A stretch of DNA of 64,000 bases from Streptomyces albireticuli (GCF_002192455.1 NZ_CP021744.1:1-64000); one strand, 5' to 3'; shown: positions 41,467 through 50,133, counted from the stretch's first letter. Made by a program: numbers and translations. The notes: generated by a model not told the origin, from the letters alone.

Positions 41467-42099
41467 GTGAATCACGCGGTATCTCACACCTCTCACGTCG
41501 CGGTAGTCGGTGTGCGGCGTCCCCGTCAGGCGCATTCCAGCGAACAACGACCGCGTTGACAAGCGCCGGATCGCGCCCGGTGGAAGCGCGGGGGTGCGCA
41601 CGCGGGCGCATTCGGTGGGGCGCGGATACTGCATGCCGCGGTTCCGCGGTACTGGGGCGAGGTGCGGCTCGGCAGCGTTGCGGTCTCTCGGGCGGCCTGT
41701 GCGGGGTGGGCCTGGTGGCAGGTGCCGGCGGCGATGACGGTGAAGTCCGGTCGGTCTCGCTCCCGGATCAGGAGCCTCTCGGCGTGCGCCGTCGTCCGAC
41801 GCCGCCGAGGCATCTGACACATCGACCCCACGGTTCGAAGGCGTGGGTGGGAATTCACGAGGAGGCCCCGGGCTCTCCCACCCGGCGCCTCGTGCTGAGC
41901 CGCCCCTGGACGGCTAGGGCGTGTCCGGTGAGTCGTGAATCGATATGGGGTCCTCATGTGGTGCCGGTTGCGGGCGGGCGGTCTCTCAGGGGTGAACCAG
42001 GGGTTCGGTCAGGGGGATTACTGATAGGCAACGGTGGCCGCGCACAGCAGAGTTGATCTTGTTTCCAAGGTCCGTCGATGATGTTCTGGAGGAACCTCC
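41467..42099. other. Intergenic region containing the left end of a TA-flanked element
   Basis: 633 bp. A minus-strand frame near 41640-41825 (RERDRPDFTVIAAGTCHQA) is weakly protein-like but unassigned. At 41915-41928 TA is followed by GGGCGTGTCCGG, an IS-type end. GGAGG at 42088-42092 is the ribosome site of the serine hydrolase. Confidence 0.4.
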
Positions 42100-43233
42100 G
42101 TGCGTAAACGCCTCGCGCTCACCGCCCTTGCCTTGGCCACCGCCGTCACCGCCGGGGTGGCGGTACCCGCAACCGCCGCGGGTCCAGACCCTGTGCGACA
42201 GGGACTGGAGACACTGGTGCACTCCGACGGCGCGCCAGGCGCGCTGGCGAGCGTGCGGGATGGTGCCGGGCGCGTCCGCTCCTATACCGAGGGGGAAGGG
42301 GACCGTGACACGCACGCGAAGGTGCCCCGGGACGGCCAGGTGCGGATCGGTAGCGTGAGCAAGACGTTCACTGCGGTGGTCGTGCTGCAACTGGTCGGCG
42401 AAGGCAAGATCGGCCTGGACGACAAGGTGGAAAAGCACCTGCCGGGGCTCGTGCGCGGGAAGGGGATCGACGGACACCAGATCACGGTGCGTCAGCTCCT
42501 TCAGCACACCAGCGGACTTCCCGACTACGAAGAGGACGTCACCAGCGACATCCTGGAACGCCGCTACGTCTCACCCCGCACCGCCCTGGACATCGCCCTC
42601 CGGCACGAAGCCGCCTTCACACCGGGAGCGAAGGGGAAGTGGAGATACAGCAGCACGAACTACCTGCTGGCCGGGCTGATCGTGGAGAAGGTCACCGGAC
42701 GGCCCTTCGCCGAGGAGGTCACCAGGCGCGTCATCCAGCGCGTCGGGCTGCGCCATACGTATTTCCCCGCCCCCGGTGAGACGACCATCCGGGAGCGCCA
42801 CCCCCAGGGCTACCGCCAGGACCAGCCCGGCGCTGTACGCGATGTCACCGAGATCGACCCCTCCGCGTCCTGGGCGGCAGGCGCGATGGTCTCCACCAAC
42901 TCCGACCTGAACGCCTTCTTTTCCGCGCTGCTGGGCGGCCGTCTCCTCGACAAGCCCCAGCTCGACGCGATGCGCACCACCGTGCGGATGAGGGAGAACG
43001 ACCCGGACCACAACGCCGGGCTGGGAATCATCACGATGCCGCTGCCGTGCAACGACGACCAAGGCCGCAAGCGCGTCGCCTGGGCCCACAGCGGCACCAT
43101 CCCCGGCTACGGGACTTGGACCGCGGCCACCGACGACGGCCGCGCCGCGAGCGTCACGATGACCCTGGAGATCACGACCAACGAAGCCGTGGAACACCTC
43201 CAGAAGACCGTGGCATCGGCCCTGTGCCGCTGA
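42100..43233 (+). CDS. Secreted serine hydrolase (class C beta-lactamase / DD-carboxypeptidase fold)
   Basis: A 377-aa exported protein. GTG 42100 with GGAGG eight bases upstream gives a Sec signal peptide (M-R-K-R-L-A-L-T-A-L) cleaved after T-A-A near residue 27. The serine beta-lactamase-like motifs are complete: S-V-S-K with Ser85 and Lys88, Y-S-S-T-N-Y as the Tyr motif, and H-S-G-T-I-P-G as the third. This is the S12 family of D-Ala-D-Ala carboxypeptidases and esterases. It hydrolyses cell-wall peptides or related amides or esters outside the cell. It lies inside the putative TA-flanked element, so it may be mobile. Confidence 0.9.
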   Translation: MRKRLALTALALATAVTAGVAVPATAAGPDPVRQGLETLVHSDGAPGALASVRDGAGRVRSYTEGEGDRDTHAKVPRDGQVRIGSVSKTFTAVVVLQLVGEGKIGLDDKVEKHLPGLVRGKGIDGHQITVRQLLQHTSGLPDYEEDVTSDILERRYVSPRTALDIALRHEAAFTPGAKGKWRYSSTNYLLAGLIVEKVTGRPFAEEVTRRVIQRVGLRHTYFPAPGETTIRERHPQGYRQDQPGAVRDVTEIDPSASWAAGAMVSTNSDLNAFFSALLGGRLLDKPQLDAMRTTVRMRENDPDHNAGLGIITMPLPCNDDQGRKRVAWAHSGTIPGYGTWTAATDDGRAASVTMTLEITTNEAVEHLQKTVASALCR

Positions 43234-43321
43234 ACCACCGCTGCCCACTCTCGCGGACGTACGCTTCTCCGCGGCCTCCCCGTCGCACCGAGTCCCGTTT
43301 CATGAACGGCTGAACCGCAGG

Positions 43322-43606
43322 TTACCGACGTAGCCGGAGGCGGAGGGAAGCGACCGTCACGGTGCCGTGGAAAACGTAAGCCCGCTTATCGAAGCGTGTC
43401 GCCACAGCCCGGTTCGTTTTCAGCTTACTGATCAGTCGCTCTACTTCATTCCGGCGCTTGCAGACCGACTTGTCGAACCCGGTGGGCCGACCGCCCTCGC
43501 TTCCACGGCGTCGTCGGTCGGCCCGCTGATTCTCCGGCTCCGGGACAGTGTGCTTGATCTGCCGACGCCGCAGACAGCGGGGTTTGCGGCGGGAGCTGTA
43601 CGCCTT
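43322..43606 (-). pseudogene. IS5-family transposase remnant joined to the IS end
   Basis: Reads D-K-A-Y-S-S-R-R-K-P-R, G-G-R-P-T-G-F-D-K-S-V-C-K-R-R-N-E-V-E-R and FHGTVTVASLRL, ending at 43322. It is homologous to the 35800-36123 remnant. Its first codons overlap the inverted terminal sequence GGGCGTGTCCG, so the left two thirds of the transposase, including the first catalytic Asp residues, were deleted. Confidence 0.85.
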
Positions 43607-43619
43607 GTCGGACACGCCC

Positions 43620-43944
43620 TAAGGCGCGGTGGAACCGGTTCATGGCTGGGCCTTCCCTGTGGAAGTGCGTCACCGCGGCGGGCGCCTGATCCCGGGCGGT
43701 CGGGGCGTCACCCGCGCCAGAGATCCGGAAGGTGTCTGTCCGTATGGTGATCGGGCGAACGTCCGGCAGCCGGCGCACTGATGCGTGGTGTGTCACACCC
43801 TCACCCGTACGCTCCCCATACGCCCTCCGCACGCTGTTGCTCTGCCGGCAGTCGTGCACGTCCTCTTCGCCCGGGCCTCTGCCGGTCTCCGAGCGCCGGC
43901 CGGTCTCCGGAACAACGACAGCGGCTGCCGGGGCAGGGTCCGGG
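43620..43944. other. Intergenic region
   Basis: 325 bp between the IS relic and the stop of the XRE regulator. Nothing recognisable. Confidence 0.35.
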
Positions 43945-44745
43945 CTAGGCGGCCTCCTGTCCTGTCGCGCAGACGCGGCAGCCACGGCCTTTGCGTACCG
44001 CGCTGAAGCGGAAGCGGCTGAGCGAGCCGCACTTCGCGCACTCGGCGGCCCAGGGGTTCTGCGCTCCGGGGTAGGGGTCCAGGGGGATGAGGCCGGCGCG
44101 CCGCATGTCCGCCTTGGCCGCTTCCGCGGTGAGCCGGAGGCGCTCCGGGGTCGGGGTGGAGGTGCCGGAGCGGGGTCTGTTCCTCTTCACCGACTCCTCG
44201 TGGGCCTGGACCCGTGCGAAGGCGAGTGTCCATTGCCAGAAGTCGTGCGGTGGGATCTTGCAGGCGGTGAGGAACGCCTGCAACTGCCCGGCCGACCGCG
44301 GCAGGTAGGTGCGGTGGATGACGCGCCAGGCCGTCATCCGGCCCATGCGGCCGAACTGGGAGGCGGTTCGCTGTGCCCGCTTCTCCATCGTCCGCAGCGA
44401 GGGCCGCCCGTCCTCCTCGTAGGCGCGTACCAGGACGGCCGCCAGGTCCGCCGCGTTCCGTACGAGGCTCAGCCTCGGTGCCTGCGTGGGCGTGGTGCCG
44501 CGTGGGGGGCCGCCTGCCCTCTTCCACAGGATCTCCGCCTCGGTGAGGTCCGCCCCCAGGGCGTCGGTGAGGGCGTGGGTCACCGGCCAGGTGGGGCGGG
44601 TCCGGCCCGCCTCGGCGCGCTGGATGGTGGAGACGGACACGTGGATGAGCGCTGCGGCCTGTTCGCGGCTCATCCCTTTGCGCAGCCGTGCTTGGCGCAG
44701 CGCGCCGGCCAGTCGGCCGAGCCGGTGGTCGGGCAGGGGTTTCAT
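43945..44745 (-). CDS. XRE regulator with C-terminal zinc ribbon
   Basis: A 266-aa protein. The helix-turn-helix is at residues 10-65 (LRQARLRKGMSREQAAALIH, V-S-T-I-Q-R-A-E-A-G-R-T-R-P). The middle is helical and basic. The C-terminus has C-A-K-C-G-S-L-S-R-F-R-F and R-G-C-R-V-C-A-T-G, a four-Cys zinc ribbon. This pairing is seen in plasmid- or integrative-element-borne regulators. The start ATG at 44745 has AAGGGA seven bases upstream. It lies 35 bp after the small membrane protein gene on the same strand, so they are probably one operon. Possible autoregulation through the repeats upstream. Confidence 0.8.
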   Translation of the reverse strand: MKPLPDHRLGRLAGALRQARLRKGMSREQAAALIHVSVSTIQRAEAGRTRPTWPVTHALTDALGADLTEAEILWKRAGGPPRGTTPTQAPRLSLVRNAADLAAVLVRAYEEDGRPSLRTMEKRAQRTASQFGRMGRMTAWRVIHRTYLPRSAGQLQAFLTACKIPPHDFWQWTLAFARVQAHEESVKRNRPRSGTSTPTPERLRLTAEAAKADMRRAGLIPLDPYPGAQNPWAAECAKCGSLSRFRFSAVRKGRGCRVCATGQEAA

Positions 44746-44780
44746 GGGCCGTCCCTTGCGCGGCACCGTGGTGCCGCCGC

Positions 44781-45056
44781 TCACCGCTGCTCGGTGGAGG
44801 GTGGCGCCAGCAGGGCCTTGCCGGCGCGCTGGAGGGCGCGGGGGGCCAGGCGGGCCGCGGTGGTGAGCCTGACGGCCGCTACCGCGATCACGGCGATGCC
44901 GCCGGTCAGCATCAGTACGTCGGTGACCGTCATGCCCGTGACGGCCAGGAGGGTGGCCGAGAGGGTGATCGCGGTGACGACGGCGGCGTCCGCCGCGCCC
45001 ATCGCCCTGGGGGTGGTGGTGCTGTCGTGCGTCACCGGCAGAGGTGTGGTTAACAC
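44781..45056 (-). CDS. Small two-helix membrane protein
   Basis: A 91-aa protein from GTG 45056 with AAGGAG seven bases upstream. Two transmembrane helices (A-A-V-V-T-A-I-T-L-S-A-T-L-L-A-V and V-L-M-L-T-G-G-I-A-V-I-A-V-A-A-V) with a short loop precede a basic tail. No family recognised; the size recalls the Spd-type spread proteins of Streptomyces elements. Operon partner of the downstream XRE regulator. Confidence 0.65.
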   Translation of the reverse strand: MLTTPLPVTHDSTTTPRAMGAADAAVVTAITLSATLLAVTGMTVTDVLMLTGGIAVIAVAAVRLTTAARLAPRALQRAGKALLAPPSTEQR

Positions 45057-45805
45057 GGTCCGCTCCTTGCTCGCGGGCACCCCGCATCTTTCTTCGAGGG
45101 CAGCGGGATGCCCTGACTCAACTGGCTCCAACCGGGGTACCGCGGGCGGTTGGCTCCGCCCGTCGCGGTGGACCAGATCGTGCCAGTGTTCCGGCCCTGC
45201 CCACACCGCGTCGGCCTCGTTGATTCAGGGTTGTCACCTGATGCCGCAAGCCCGTGAATTGGCAAGTGCCCCTGAAGCGTTGGCCAAAGCCAGGGGGCGG
45301 TCTTGCCCGCGGATCCGTGCCGACCAGTCGTTCCGGCGCCGGCAGCCACCGGTGGGGGAAATTCCGGTTCGCTCCGGCCCGGCTTTCACCCGACCTTGGC
45401 ACACTCCCGCTTGCTGGCGCCGTGTCCCTCCTGCGACGATCCGCCCAGCGCCTCCCCAAAAGGCGCGCGCCCCTGGCTCGCTACTGGCTCCAACCACAAC
45501 CGGACAGGGCCCCGCGGGACCACGTTGGCTCGTGCCCCGCACCTGATGGGACGGCGCCCCAGGCACCGTCCCATCAGGGCTGAGCGCGGCGGAGGAACCG
45601 GGCGTGCGTCTTCTCCCGTAGGCGGTGGTCTCCCCCGCGCGGTCGTGGCGGTGGCCGGCCTCGGTGATCGGCTGCGGCGCTCCGTACTGCCGGTGCGGTG
45701 GCATGAGGCCGGCCTGCCGGGTGTGTTCCCTGTGCCACTGACAGGCCGTACTTCCCGTCCTCGTCGTCCAGGTCCGGGGCGGACCGGGTCGCCCGCGGCC
45801 GGGCA
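45057..45805. other. Long non-coding region with repeated TGGCTC motif
   Basis: 749 bp. No convincing gene; a minus-strand frame near 45574-45800 is doubtful. Contains the five TGGCTC-type motifs listed separately and an inverted pair near 45268-45296. Confidence 0.4.
45119..45535. promoter_or_regulatory. Dispersed TGGCTC motif, possible operator cluster
   Basis: ACTGGCTCCAACC occurs at 45119-45131 and again exactly at 45485-45497. GTTGGCTCCGCC (about 45146), CCTGGCTCGCTA (about 45473) and GTTGGCTCGTGC (about 45522) are close variants. The first two variants sit upstream of the GTG at 45056. They may be binding sites for the XRE regulator encoded below. Confidence 0.35.
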
Positions 45806-46096
45806 TCACAAACCACGCAACGCCTCGAATAGGTTTTCGCCGTAGTTCGACCAGCAGATGATGCTGCCGTCATCGTTGAGGCTGCCCATGTACCAGTCCG
45901 TGTCGTCGGCGGACTGCACCAGGCACAAGGTGTGGAACCCCAGGACGATCGCGGGGCGTATCACCTCGCCGGCAGCCTCTGGGGAGTCGTACCACCTGAC
46001 GGTCCGGCCGGTGTGAAGCGGGACGGCCTCCCGGTCACCGGACACGTCACGGATCTGCTGAAGGGTCCACCCTGCGGGAAGTCGCGCGTCGGCCAT
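45806..46096 (-). CDS. Small conserved hypothetical protein
   Basis: A 96-aa protein starting at ATG 46096. It is strand-rich with many aromatics: L-Q-Q-I-R-D-V-S-G-D, W-Y-D-S-P-E-A-A-G-E-V-I, F-H-T-L-C-L-V-Q-S-A-D-D, W-Y-M-G-S-L-N-D-D-G-S-I-I-C-W-S-N-Y-G. No signal peptide. The alternating pattern recalls small immunity-type proteins but I cannot name a family. It reads the same way as the next two upstream genes, with a 166-bp gap. Confidence 0.65.
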   Translation of the reverse strand: MADARLPAGWTLQQIRDVSGDREAVPLHTGRTVRWYDSPEAAGEVIRPAIVLGFHTLCLVQSADDTDWYMGSLNDDGSIICWSNYGENLFEALRGL

Positions 46097-46262
46097 GCGG
46101 CAATGATCGCAGCGTCGGCAAGCGGTTCCCCGGGCTGGAGACCGGCGAACTCCTCCTCGCCCCTTGCGACCCGCCGGCCGGTCGCATGAGGCACCGCACC
46201 CGGCGTTGCGCCGTACCGTGCGCGCTCATCCCTGGCGGTACGTGCGGTGGTGTGGCGGGCCG

Positions 46263-46604
46263 CTACGGGGTCGCGACCGGGGTGGCGCGGGGGAGGCGTC
46301 GTACGGCGTCGGCCAGACGGCGGCCGTAGGGGGTGAGATTCTTGCCGTCGGCGGTGGTGAGTGGCCGGGGCGCCGCGAGCCAGGCGGGGACGGCGCCGGG
46401 CCGGAGTACGGTGCCGGGCCGTGGCATGCCTGCCACGAGGCAGTCGTCGGGGCCGCATTCCAGGAGGCCGGGGCCGTCGTGCCGGCGGGTGAGGTTCTCG
46501 TTGCCGTCCAGCCGGTAGACGTCGCCGGCGGGGACGGCGTCCACGCCGGTCGCGGGTCCGGTGTGCCCCTGTTCATGCTCCGAGCGCGAACGACGCCCGT
46601 TCAT
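46263..46604 (-). CDS. Hypothetical protein
   Basis: A 113-aa protein from ATG 46604, overlapping the 3' end of the 2H phosphoesterase gene by 32 bp, so translation may be coupled. Readable elements are D-V-Y-R-L-D-G-N-E-N-L, L-L-E-C-G-P-D-D-C-L-V-A-G and Y-G-R-R-L-A-D-A-V-R-R-L. No family recognised. The overlap and the non-biased sequence favour a real gene. Confidence 0.5.
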   Translation of the reverse strand: MNGRRSRSEHEQGHTGPATGVDAVPAGDVYRLDGNENLTRRHDGPGLLECGPDDCLVAGMPRPGTVLRPGAVPAWLAAPRPLTTADGKNLTPYGRRLADAVRRLPRATPVATP

Positions 46605-47112
46605 GCCACGTCGTGCCGTCGTACACCATGAGCTCCACCGACGAGACGCGGGAGACGAAGGGGAGCTTGTCGGCGAGGTCGGCCTCGATCTTCTCCAGGA
46701 CGGCGTCTTCCTGGCCTTGAGCGATGGTCAGGTGAGGAACGATCTCGGCGAACCGGCCACCGTATGGCGGGGCCTCAGGCCAACGATCAGCGATCGCTTC
46801 CGTGAGATGCCGCAACCGCGTGTCGGGGTCGGGTACGAGATACAGCACCCCCGGGAGCCGTCCGCATCTCTCGAACCGCAGGTCAAAGGCCCGGTGACTT
46901 CCCAGCACCTCTGCGAGGGCGGAGCGGACGCGCGGATCTGTCCGGCTCTCGTCGAGGAACGGGAAGAGCACGGTGACATGTGCGGGAACCCCGGCCCGGG
47001 CGGAGGGGGCGTGGCGTTCACGCCACCCGCGGACGGCCGGCTCCGCCTCCGGGATCCTGACGATGAGTCCCGTTTGGCCCGCCTGAAACGTACCGGTGCT
47101 GTCATCTGCCAT
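46573..47112 (-). CDS. 2'-5' RNA ligase / 2H phosphoesterase-family protein
   Basis: A 179-aa cytosolic protein with the two H-x-T/S motifs of the 2H superfamily: P-A-H-V-T-V-L-F-P-F near residue 42 and I-V-P-H-L-T-I-A-Q-G near 125, separated by the usual distance. Such enzymes cleave or join 2'-5' or cyclic phosphodiester bonds in RNA or nucleotides. The start ATG at 47112 has G-C-G-G-T-G-G upstream; earlier in-frame codons are not family-like. It overlaps the next gene downstream. Confidence 0.8.
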   Translation of the reverse strand: MADDSTGTFQAGQTGLIVRIPEAEPAVRGWRERHAPSARAGVPAHVTVLFPFLDESRTDPRVRSALAEVLGSHRAFDLRFERCGRLPGVLYLVPDPDTRLRHLTEAIADRWPEAPPYGGRFAEIVPHLTIAQGQEDAVLEKIEADLADKLPFVSRVSSVELMVYDGTTWHERASFALGA

Positions 47113-47154
47113 GCCACCGCATGGTGTCACCTCTGCCGCAGACAGCACGCCTCC

Positions 47155-47311
47155 TTTTCCGGGGCGAGTGGTGCTGGGCACCGCCGGCGCCTCGCTCGCC
47201 CTCGGCGCGACGGCCGTCCTCGCCCGGCCCGCCCCGCAGGCGAGCCGCCCTGCCGGCCCGTACCGTGCCCAGTGGCCGCAGGGCCGGTCGGCGTCTGCGT
47301 GCCGGAGCTAG
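47155..47311 (+). pseudogene. Possible relic of a secreted-protein N-terminus
   Basis: Reads G-R-V-V-L-G-T-A-G-A-S-L-A-L-G-A-T-A-V-L-A-R-P, a Tat- or Sec-type signal core, then about 25 residues to a TAG just before the hydrolase start. The length is too short for a functional protein and the start codon is unclear. Confidence 0.3.
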
Positions 47312-47312
47312 C

Positions 47313-48092
47313 ATGCGCGTTATGCGTGAGTTCTTCACAGTTGATCAGCGGCGGTTGTCGTTCCTGGACTTCGGCGGTCCGGGGCTTCCGGTGCTGGCGT
47401 TTCACGGGCATTACAACGAGGCGTCGGTGTTCGCTCCGCTGGCCGAGGCGCTGGCGCCGCGGTGGCGAGTGATCGCTCTGGACCAGCGTGGGCATGGTGA
47501 GTCCGACCGCGCCCAGAGCTATCACCGGGCCGATTACGTCGCTGACATCGCGGCTTTCCATCACCATCTGGGACTTGGTCCGGTGGCGGTTCTCGGTCAT
47601 TCCCTGGGCGGTGTGAACGCCTATCAGTACGCCGCCCGGCACGCGGGCCGGGTCACCGCTCTGGTCGTCGAGGACGTCGGCGCCGTGGTGGACGCCGACT
47701 GGTCGCTGGCCGCGCGGTTGCCTCGCCGTGCGCGGTCCCGTCAGGAACTGGTCGCGGCCATCGGCCCGACGGCGCCCTATCTCGAGTGTTCCTTCCGCCG
47801 GTTCGACGACGGCTGGGGGTTCTCGTTCGACATCGCTCACACGGTGCTGTCCCACAAGGCCCTCACGGGTGACCACTGGAGCGACTGGGAGTCGGTGACC
47901 TGTCCGACGCTGCTGGTCCGGGGAACGGACAGCGTTGTGCTGGCGCAGGACCATGCCCGGGAAATGGTCGCCCGCCGGGCCGGTCAGGCGCAGCTGGTCG
48001 AACTTCCGGCCGGGCACGTCGTGCAGCGCGACGCTCCCGATGAGTTCGCCGCCGCTGTGGACACCTTCCTCTCTCAACCACCTGCGGCGTAA
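47313..48092 (+). CDS. Alpha/beta hydrolase
   Basis: A 259-aa protein with the complete fold pattern. The oxyanion strand is V-L-A-F-H-G-H-Y-N-E, then D-Q-R-G-H-G-E-S-D, then nucleophile elbow L-G-H-S-L-G-G with Ser97, L-L-V-R-G-T-D-S before the acid, and catalytic His in P-A-G-H-V-V. An esterase, lipase-like or carbon-carbon hydrolase acting in the cytosol; substrate not predictable. Start ATG 47313 with GGAG six bases upstream; ATG 47322 is also possible. Confidence 0.85.
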   Translation: MRVMREFFTVDQRRLSFLDFGGPGLPVLAFHGHYNEASVFAPLAEALAPRWRVIALDQRGHGESDRAQSYHRADYVADIAAFHHHLGLGPVAVLGHSLGGVNAYQYAARHAGRVTALVVEDVGAVVDADWSLAARLPRRARSRQELVAAIGPTAPYLECSFRRFDDGWGFSFDIAHTVLSHKALTGDHWSDWESVTCPTLLVRGTDSVVLAQDHAREMVARRAGQAQLVELPAGHVVQRDAPDEFAAAVDTFLSQPPAA

Positions 48093-48166
48093 GGGGAGTT
48101 GGCGGCGATACCGGCCAGCGGGAGGGCGGGCTGCCGGAGCCGGTCGGCCGAGGGGCTACGGCCGGT

Positions 48167-48745
48167 TCACGGGCGGGGTCCGAGTTCGGCGGTGAGGGCG
48201 CCGCGCAGGAGTTCCCGGGCGCGGTCCAGGGGGAGGGTGCCGCTGAGCCAGCGTTTGCTGAGGCCCTCGACGAGGGCGGTGAGGCGGTCGGCCGCGTCTT
48301 CCGCGGAGGTCCCGGGCGGGACGCTGCCGTGCCGCTGGGCGCGGTCGATGAGGTCGGCCGCGTAGTCGGTCCAGCGCGCGGTGGCGGTGTGCAGGTGTTC
48401 GCGGAGTTCGGGCTGGAAGACGGCGGTGGCGCGGAGCTCGCCCCAGGCGGTGCTGTTCTCGATGACGACCGGGGTGTCCTGGAGTTCCAGCAGCAGCATC
48501 TCCTCGAGGTGGCCGCGGGGGTCGGTCTCGGGGTCCGTGGCGGGTTCGGTGTACTGCTCGGCGCGGGTGCTGATGAACTCCAGGGTGTGCGTGAGCAGGC
48601 CGGCCCGGTCCTGGAAGTGGTAGTAGATCAGCGAGGTCGACACGCCGGCGTCCTCGGCGAGTTCCTCCACGCGCAGGCCCCTGATGCCGCGCTGGGCGAC
48701 GGCTCGGGCGGCGGCCTCCAGGATGACGGTACGACGACGGGACAT
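48167..48745 (-). CDS. TetR-family repressor
   Basis: A 192-aa protein with an N-terminal helix-turn-helix (I-L-E-A-A-A-R-A-V-A-Q-R-G, V-E-E-L-A-E-D-A-G-V-S-T-S-L-I-Y-Y-H-F-Q-D at residues 8-50) and a helical ligand domain (about 60-185). The divergent agmatine deiminase gene starts 219 bp away. A perfect 26-bp palindrome between the two genes is the obvious operator. A polyamine-like or agmatine ligand is a reasonable guess from context only. Confidence 0.85.
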   Translation of the reverse strand: MSRRRTVILEAAARAVAQRGIRGLRVEELAEDAGVSTSLIYYHFQDRAGLLTHTLEFISTRAEQYTEPATDPETDPRGHLEEMLLLELQDTPVVIENSTAWGELRATAVFQPELREHLHTATARWTDYAADLIDRAQRHGSVPPGTSAEDAADRLTALVEGLSKRWLSGTLPLDRARELLRGALTAELGPRP

Positions 48746-48810
48746 GCACTCACTTCCGGGGGTTCGGTTTCACGGGCCACGCCACTGCTCGCACCTCATG
48801 TTACCTTCCA

Positions 48811-48836
48811 TTCCTGACTGAAATTTCAGTCAGGAA
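48811..48836. promoter_or_regulatory. Perfect 26-bp palindrome (TetR operator)
   Basis: Half-site TTCCTGACTGAAA followed directly by its exact complement. It lies 66 bp upstream of the TetR gene start and 128 bp upstream of the agmatine deiminase start. Length and symmetry are typical of TetR operators. Confidence 0.8.
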
Positions 48837-48963
48837 ATGCCGGGAGCGCCGGCGGACCCCCTCTCCGCCGCTCTCGGTAACGGGGCTGTCGCCCTGCGCG
48901 AGCCGCGGCCGAGCGGCCACGCGGCACGGAACCTTCACTGTTCGCCTCGGCACTGGAGTCGCC

Positions 48964-50133
48964 TTGTCCCCCCACTTCCTGTCCCGCCGTACCGCCCTGC
49001 GCGCCTTCGCCGGTGCCGGCGCGCTCGCCGCCGGGGCCCTGGCGGCCTGCCGGTCGCAGGACCCGCCGCGGTCCGGCCCCGCCGCTTCCGCCCGCCCGGC
49101 CTCCCCGCCGGGTGCCGGCCGCCGGTTCCCGGCCGAGTGGGAGAGCCACGCGCGTACTTTCATGTCCTGGCCCGCCCTGCGGCGGGTCTGGAGCCTGGAC
49201 CTGGGCTATGTGCGGGAGGACATCGCACGGGTGGCCCGGGCCGTCGCGGAGTACGAGCACGTCGTGATGCTCGCCCGGCCCGGCCAGCAGGACGCCGCCC
49301 AGCGGGCCTGCGGCTCCCAGGTGGAGGTGATCCCGCTCCCGGTGGACGACCTGTGGGCCCGCGACACCGTCCCCGTCTTCGTCGAGGAGTCCGGCCAGGT
49401 CGTGGGCGTCGACTTCAACTTCAACGGCTGGGGAAACAAGCAGAAGAAACACGACAGCGACGCCGCGGTCGGGCGCGCCCTGCTGCCGAAGTACAAGATC
49501 CCGCGCAGCACCGCCCCGCTCGTCGCCGAGGGCGGCAGCTTCGAGACCGACGGCCAGGGCACCCTGCTGGTCACCGAGAGCTCGGTCGTCAACGACAACC
49601 GCAACCCCGGCAAGAGCCGGGAGACGGTCGAGACCGAGCTCAAGCGGGCCCTGGGCGTCAAGAAGGTGATCTGGCTCGCCGGAGTGCGCGGCCAGGACAT
49701 CACCGACGCGCACGTCGACAGCCTCGTACGGTTCACCGCACCCGGTGTGGTGCTGCTGGACAAGGCGTTCCCCGGCTCCCCCGCCGACGTCTGGTCACGC
49801 TCCGCCGACCAGGCCAGGTCCGTCCTGGCCAAGGCCACCGACGCCCGCGGGAAACGCCTGGAGGTCATCGACCTGCCGCAGCCCGACCCCGGCCGGATCA
49901 CCGGCACCGGGGACGACTTCGTCTCCACGTACGCCAACTTCTACGTGGCCAACGACGCCGTGTTCATGCCGGAGTTCGGCGACAAACGCGCCGACGACCG
50001 GGCCCGCGGGATCCTCAAGGAACACTTCCCCGGCCGTGACGTCGTGCCGGTGACCATCGACACCATCGCCGCCGGTGGCGGCGGCATCCACTGCTCGACC
50101 CACGACCAGCCGGGCAAAGCCCCGGCCCGGTGA
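48964..50133 (+). CDS. Exported agmatine deiminase-family protein
   Basis: A 389-aa member of the peptidyl-arginine/agmatine deiminase (PPAD) family. The N-terminus S-R-R-T-A-L-R-A-F-A-G-A-G-A-L-A with L-A-A-C at the end is a twin-arginine lipoprotein signal, unlike the cytosolic bacterial agmatine deiminases. Active-site elements are W-A-R-D-T near residue 137, V-A-E-G-G-S-F-E near 183, D-A-H-V-D-S-L near 245, and the nucleophile G-G-G-G-I-H-C-S-T-H with Cys377. It would convert agmatine to N-carbamoylputrescine outside the membrane. The start is TTG 48964 with GGAG upstream. Probably TetR-controlled. Confidence 0.85.
   Translation: MSPHFLSRRTALRAFAGAGALAAGALAACRSQDPPRSGPAASARPASPPGAGRRFPAEWESHARTFMSWPALRRVWSLDLGYVREDIARVARAVAEYEHVVMLARPGQQDAAQRACGSQVEVIPLPVDDLWARDTVPVFVEESGQVVGVDFNFNGWGNKQKKHDSDAAVGRALLPKYKIPRSTAPLVAEGGSFETDGQGTLLVTESSVVNDNRNPGKSRETVETELKRALGVKKVIWLAGVRGQDITDAHVDSLVRFTAPGVVLLDKAFPGSPADVWSRSADQARSVLAKATDARGKRLEVIDLPQPDPGRITGTGDDFVSTYANFYVANDAVFMPEFGDKRADDRARGILKEHFPGRDVVPVTIDTIAAGGGGIHCSTHDQPGKAPAR

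Larger units (their letters stand above)
41917..43619. mobile_element. Putative 1.7-kb TA-flanked element with IS5-like ends
   Basis: The plus strand reads TA, then GGGCGTGTCCGG at 41917; the right side reads the exact inverse CGGACACGCCC ending at 43619, then TA. These 11-bp inverted ends resemble IS5-family (IS427 group) termini, which duplicate TA. The right part holds an IS5 transposase C-terminus joined directly to the end, showing an internal deletion. The left part carries a complete serine hydrolase gene. Either a gene-carrying derivative or two IS relics that happen to face each other. Confidence 0.45.

Noticed and set aside
41526..41957. 143-aa minus-strand frame
   Set aside because: Crosses the IS end at 41917 and has no ribosome site; probably a shadow with at most a small relic in its middle.
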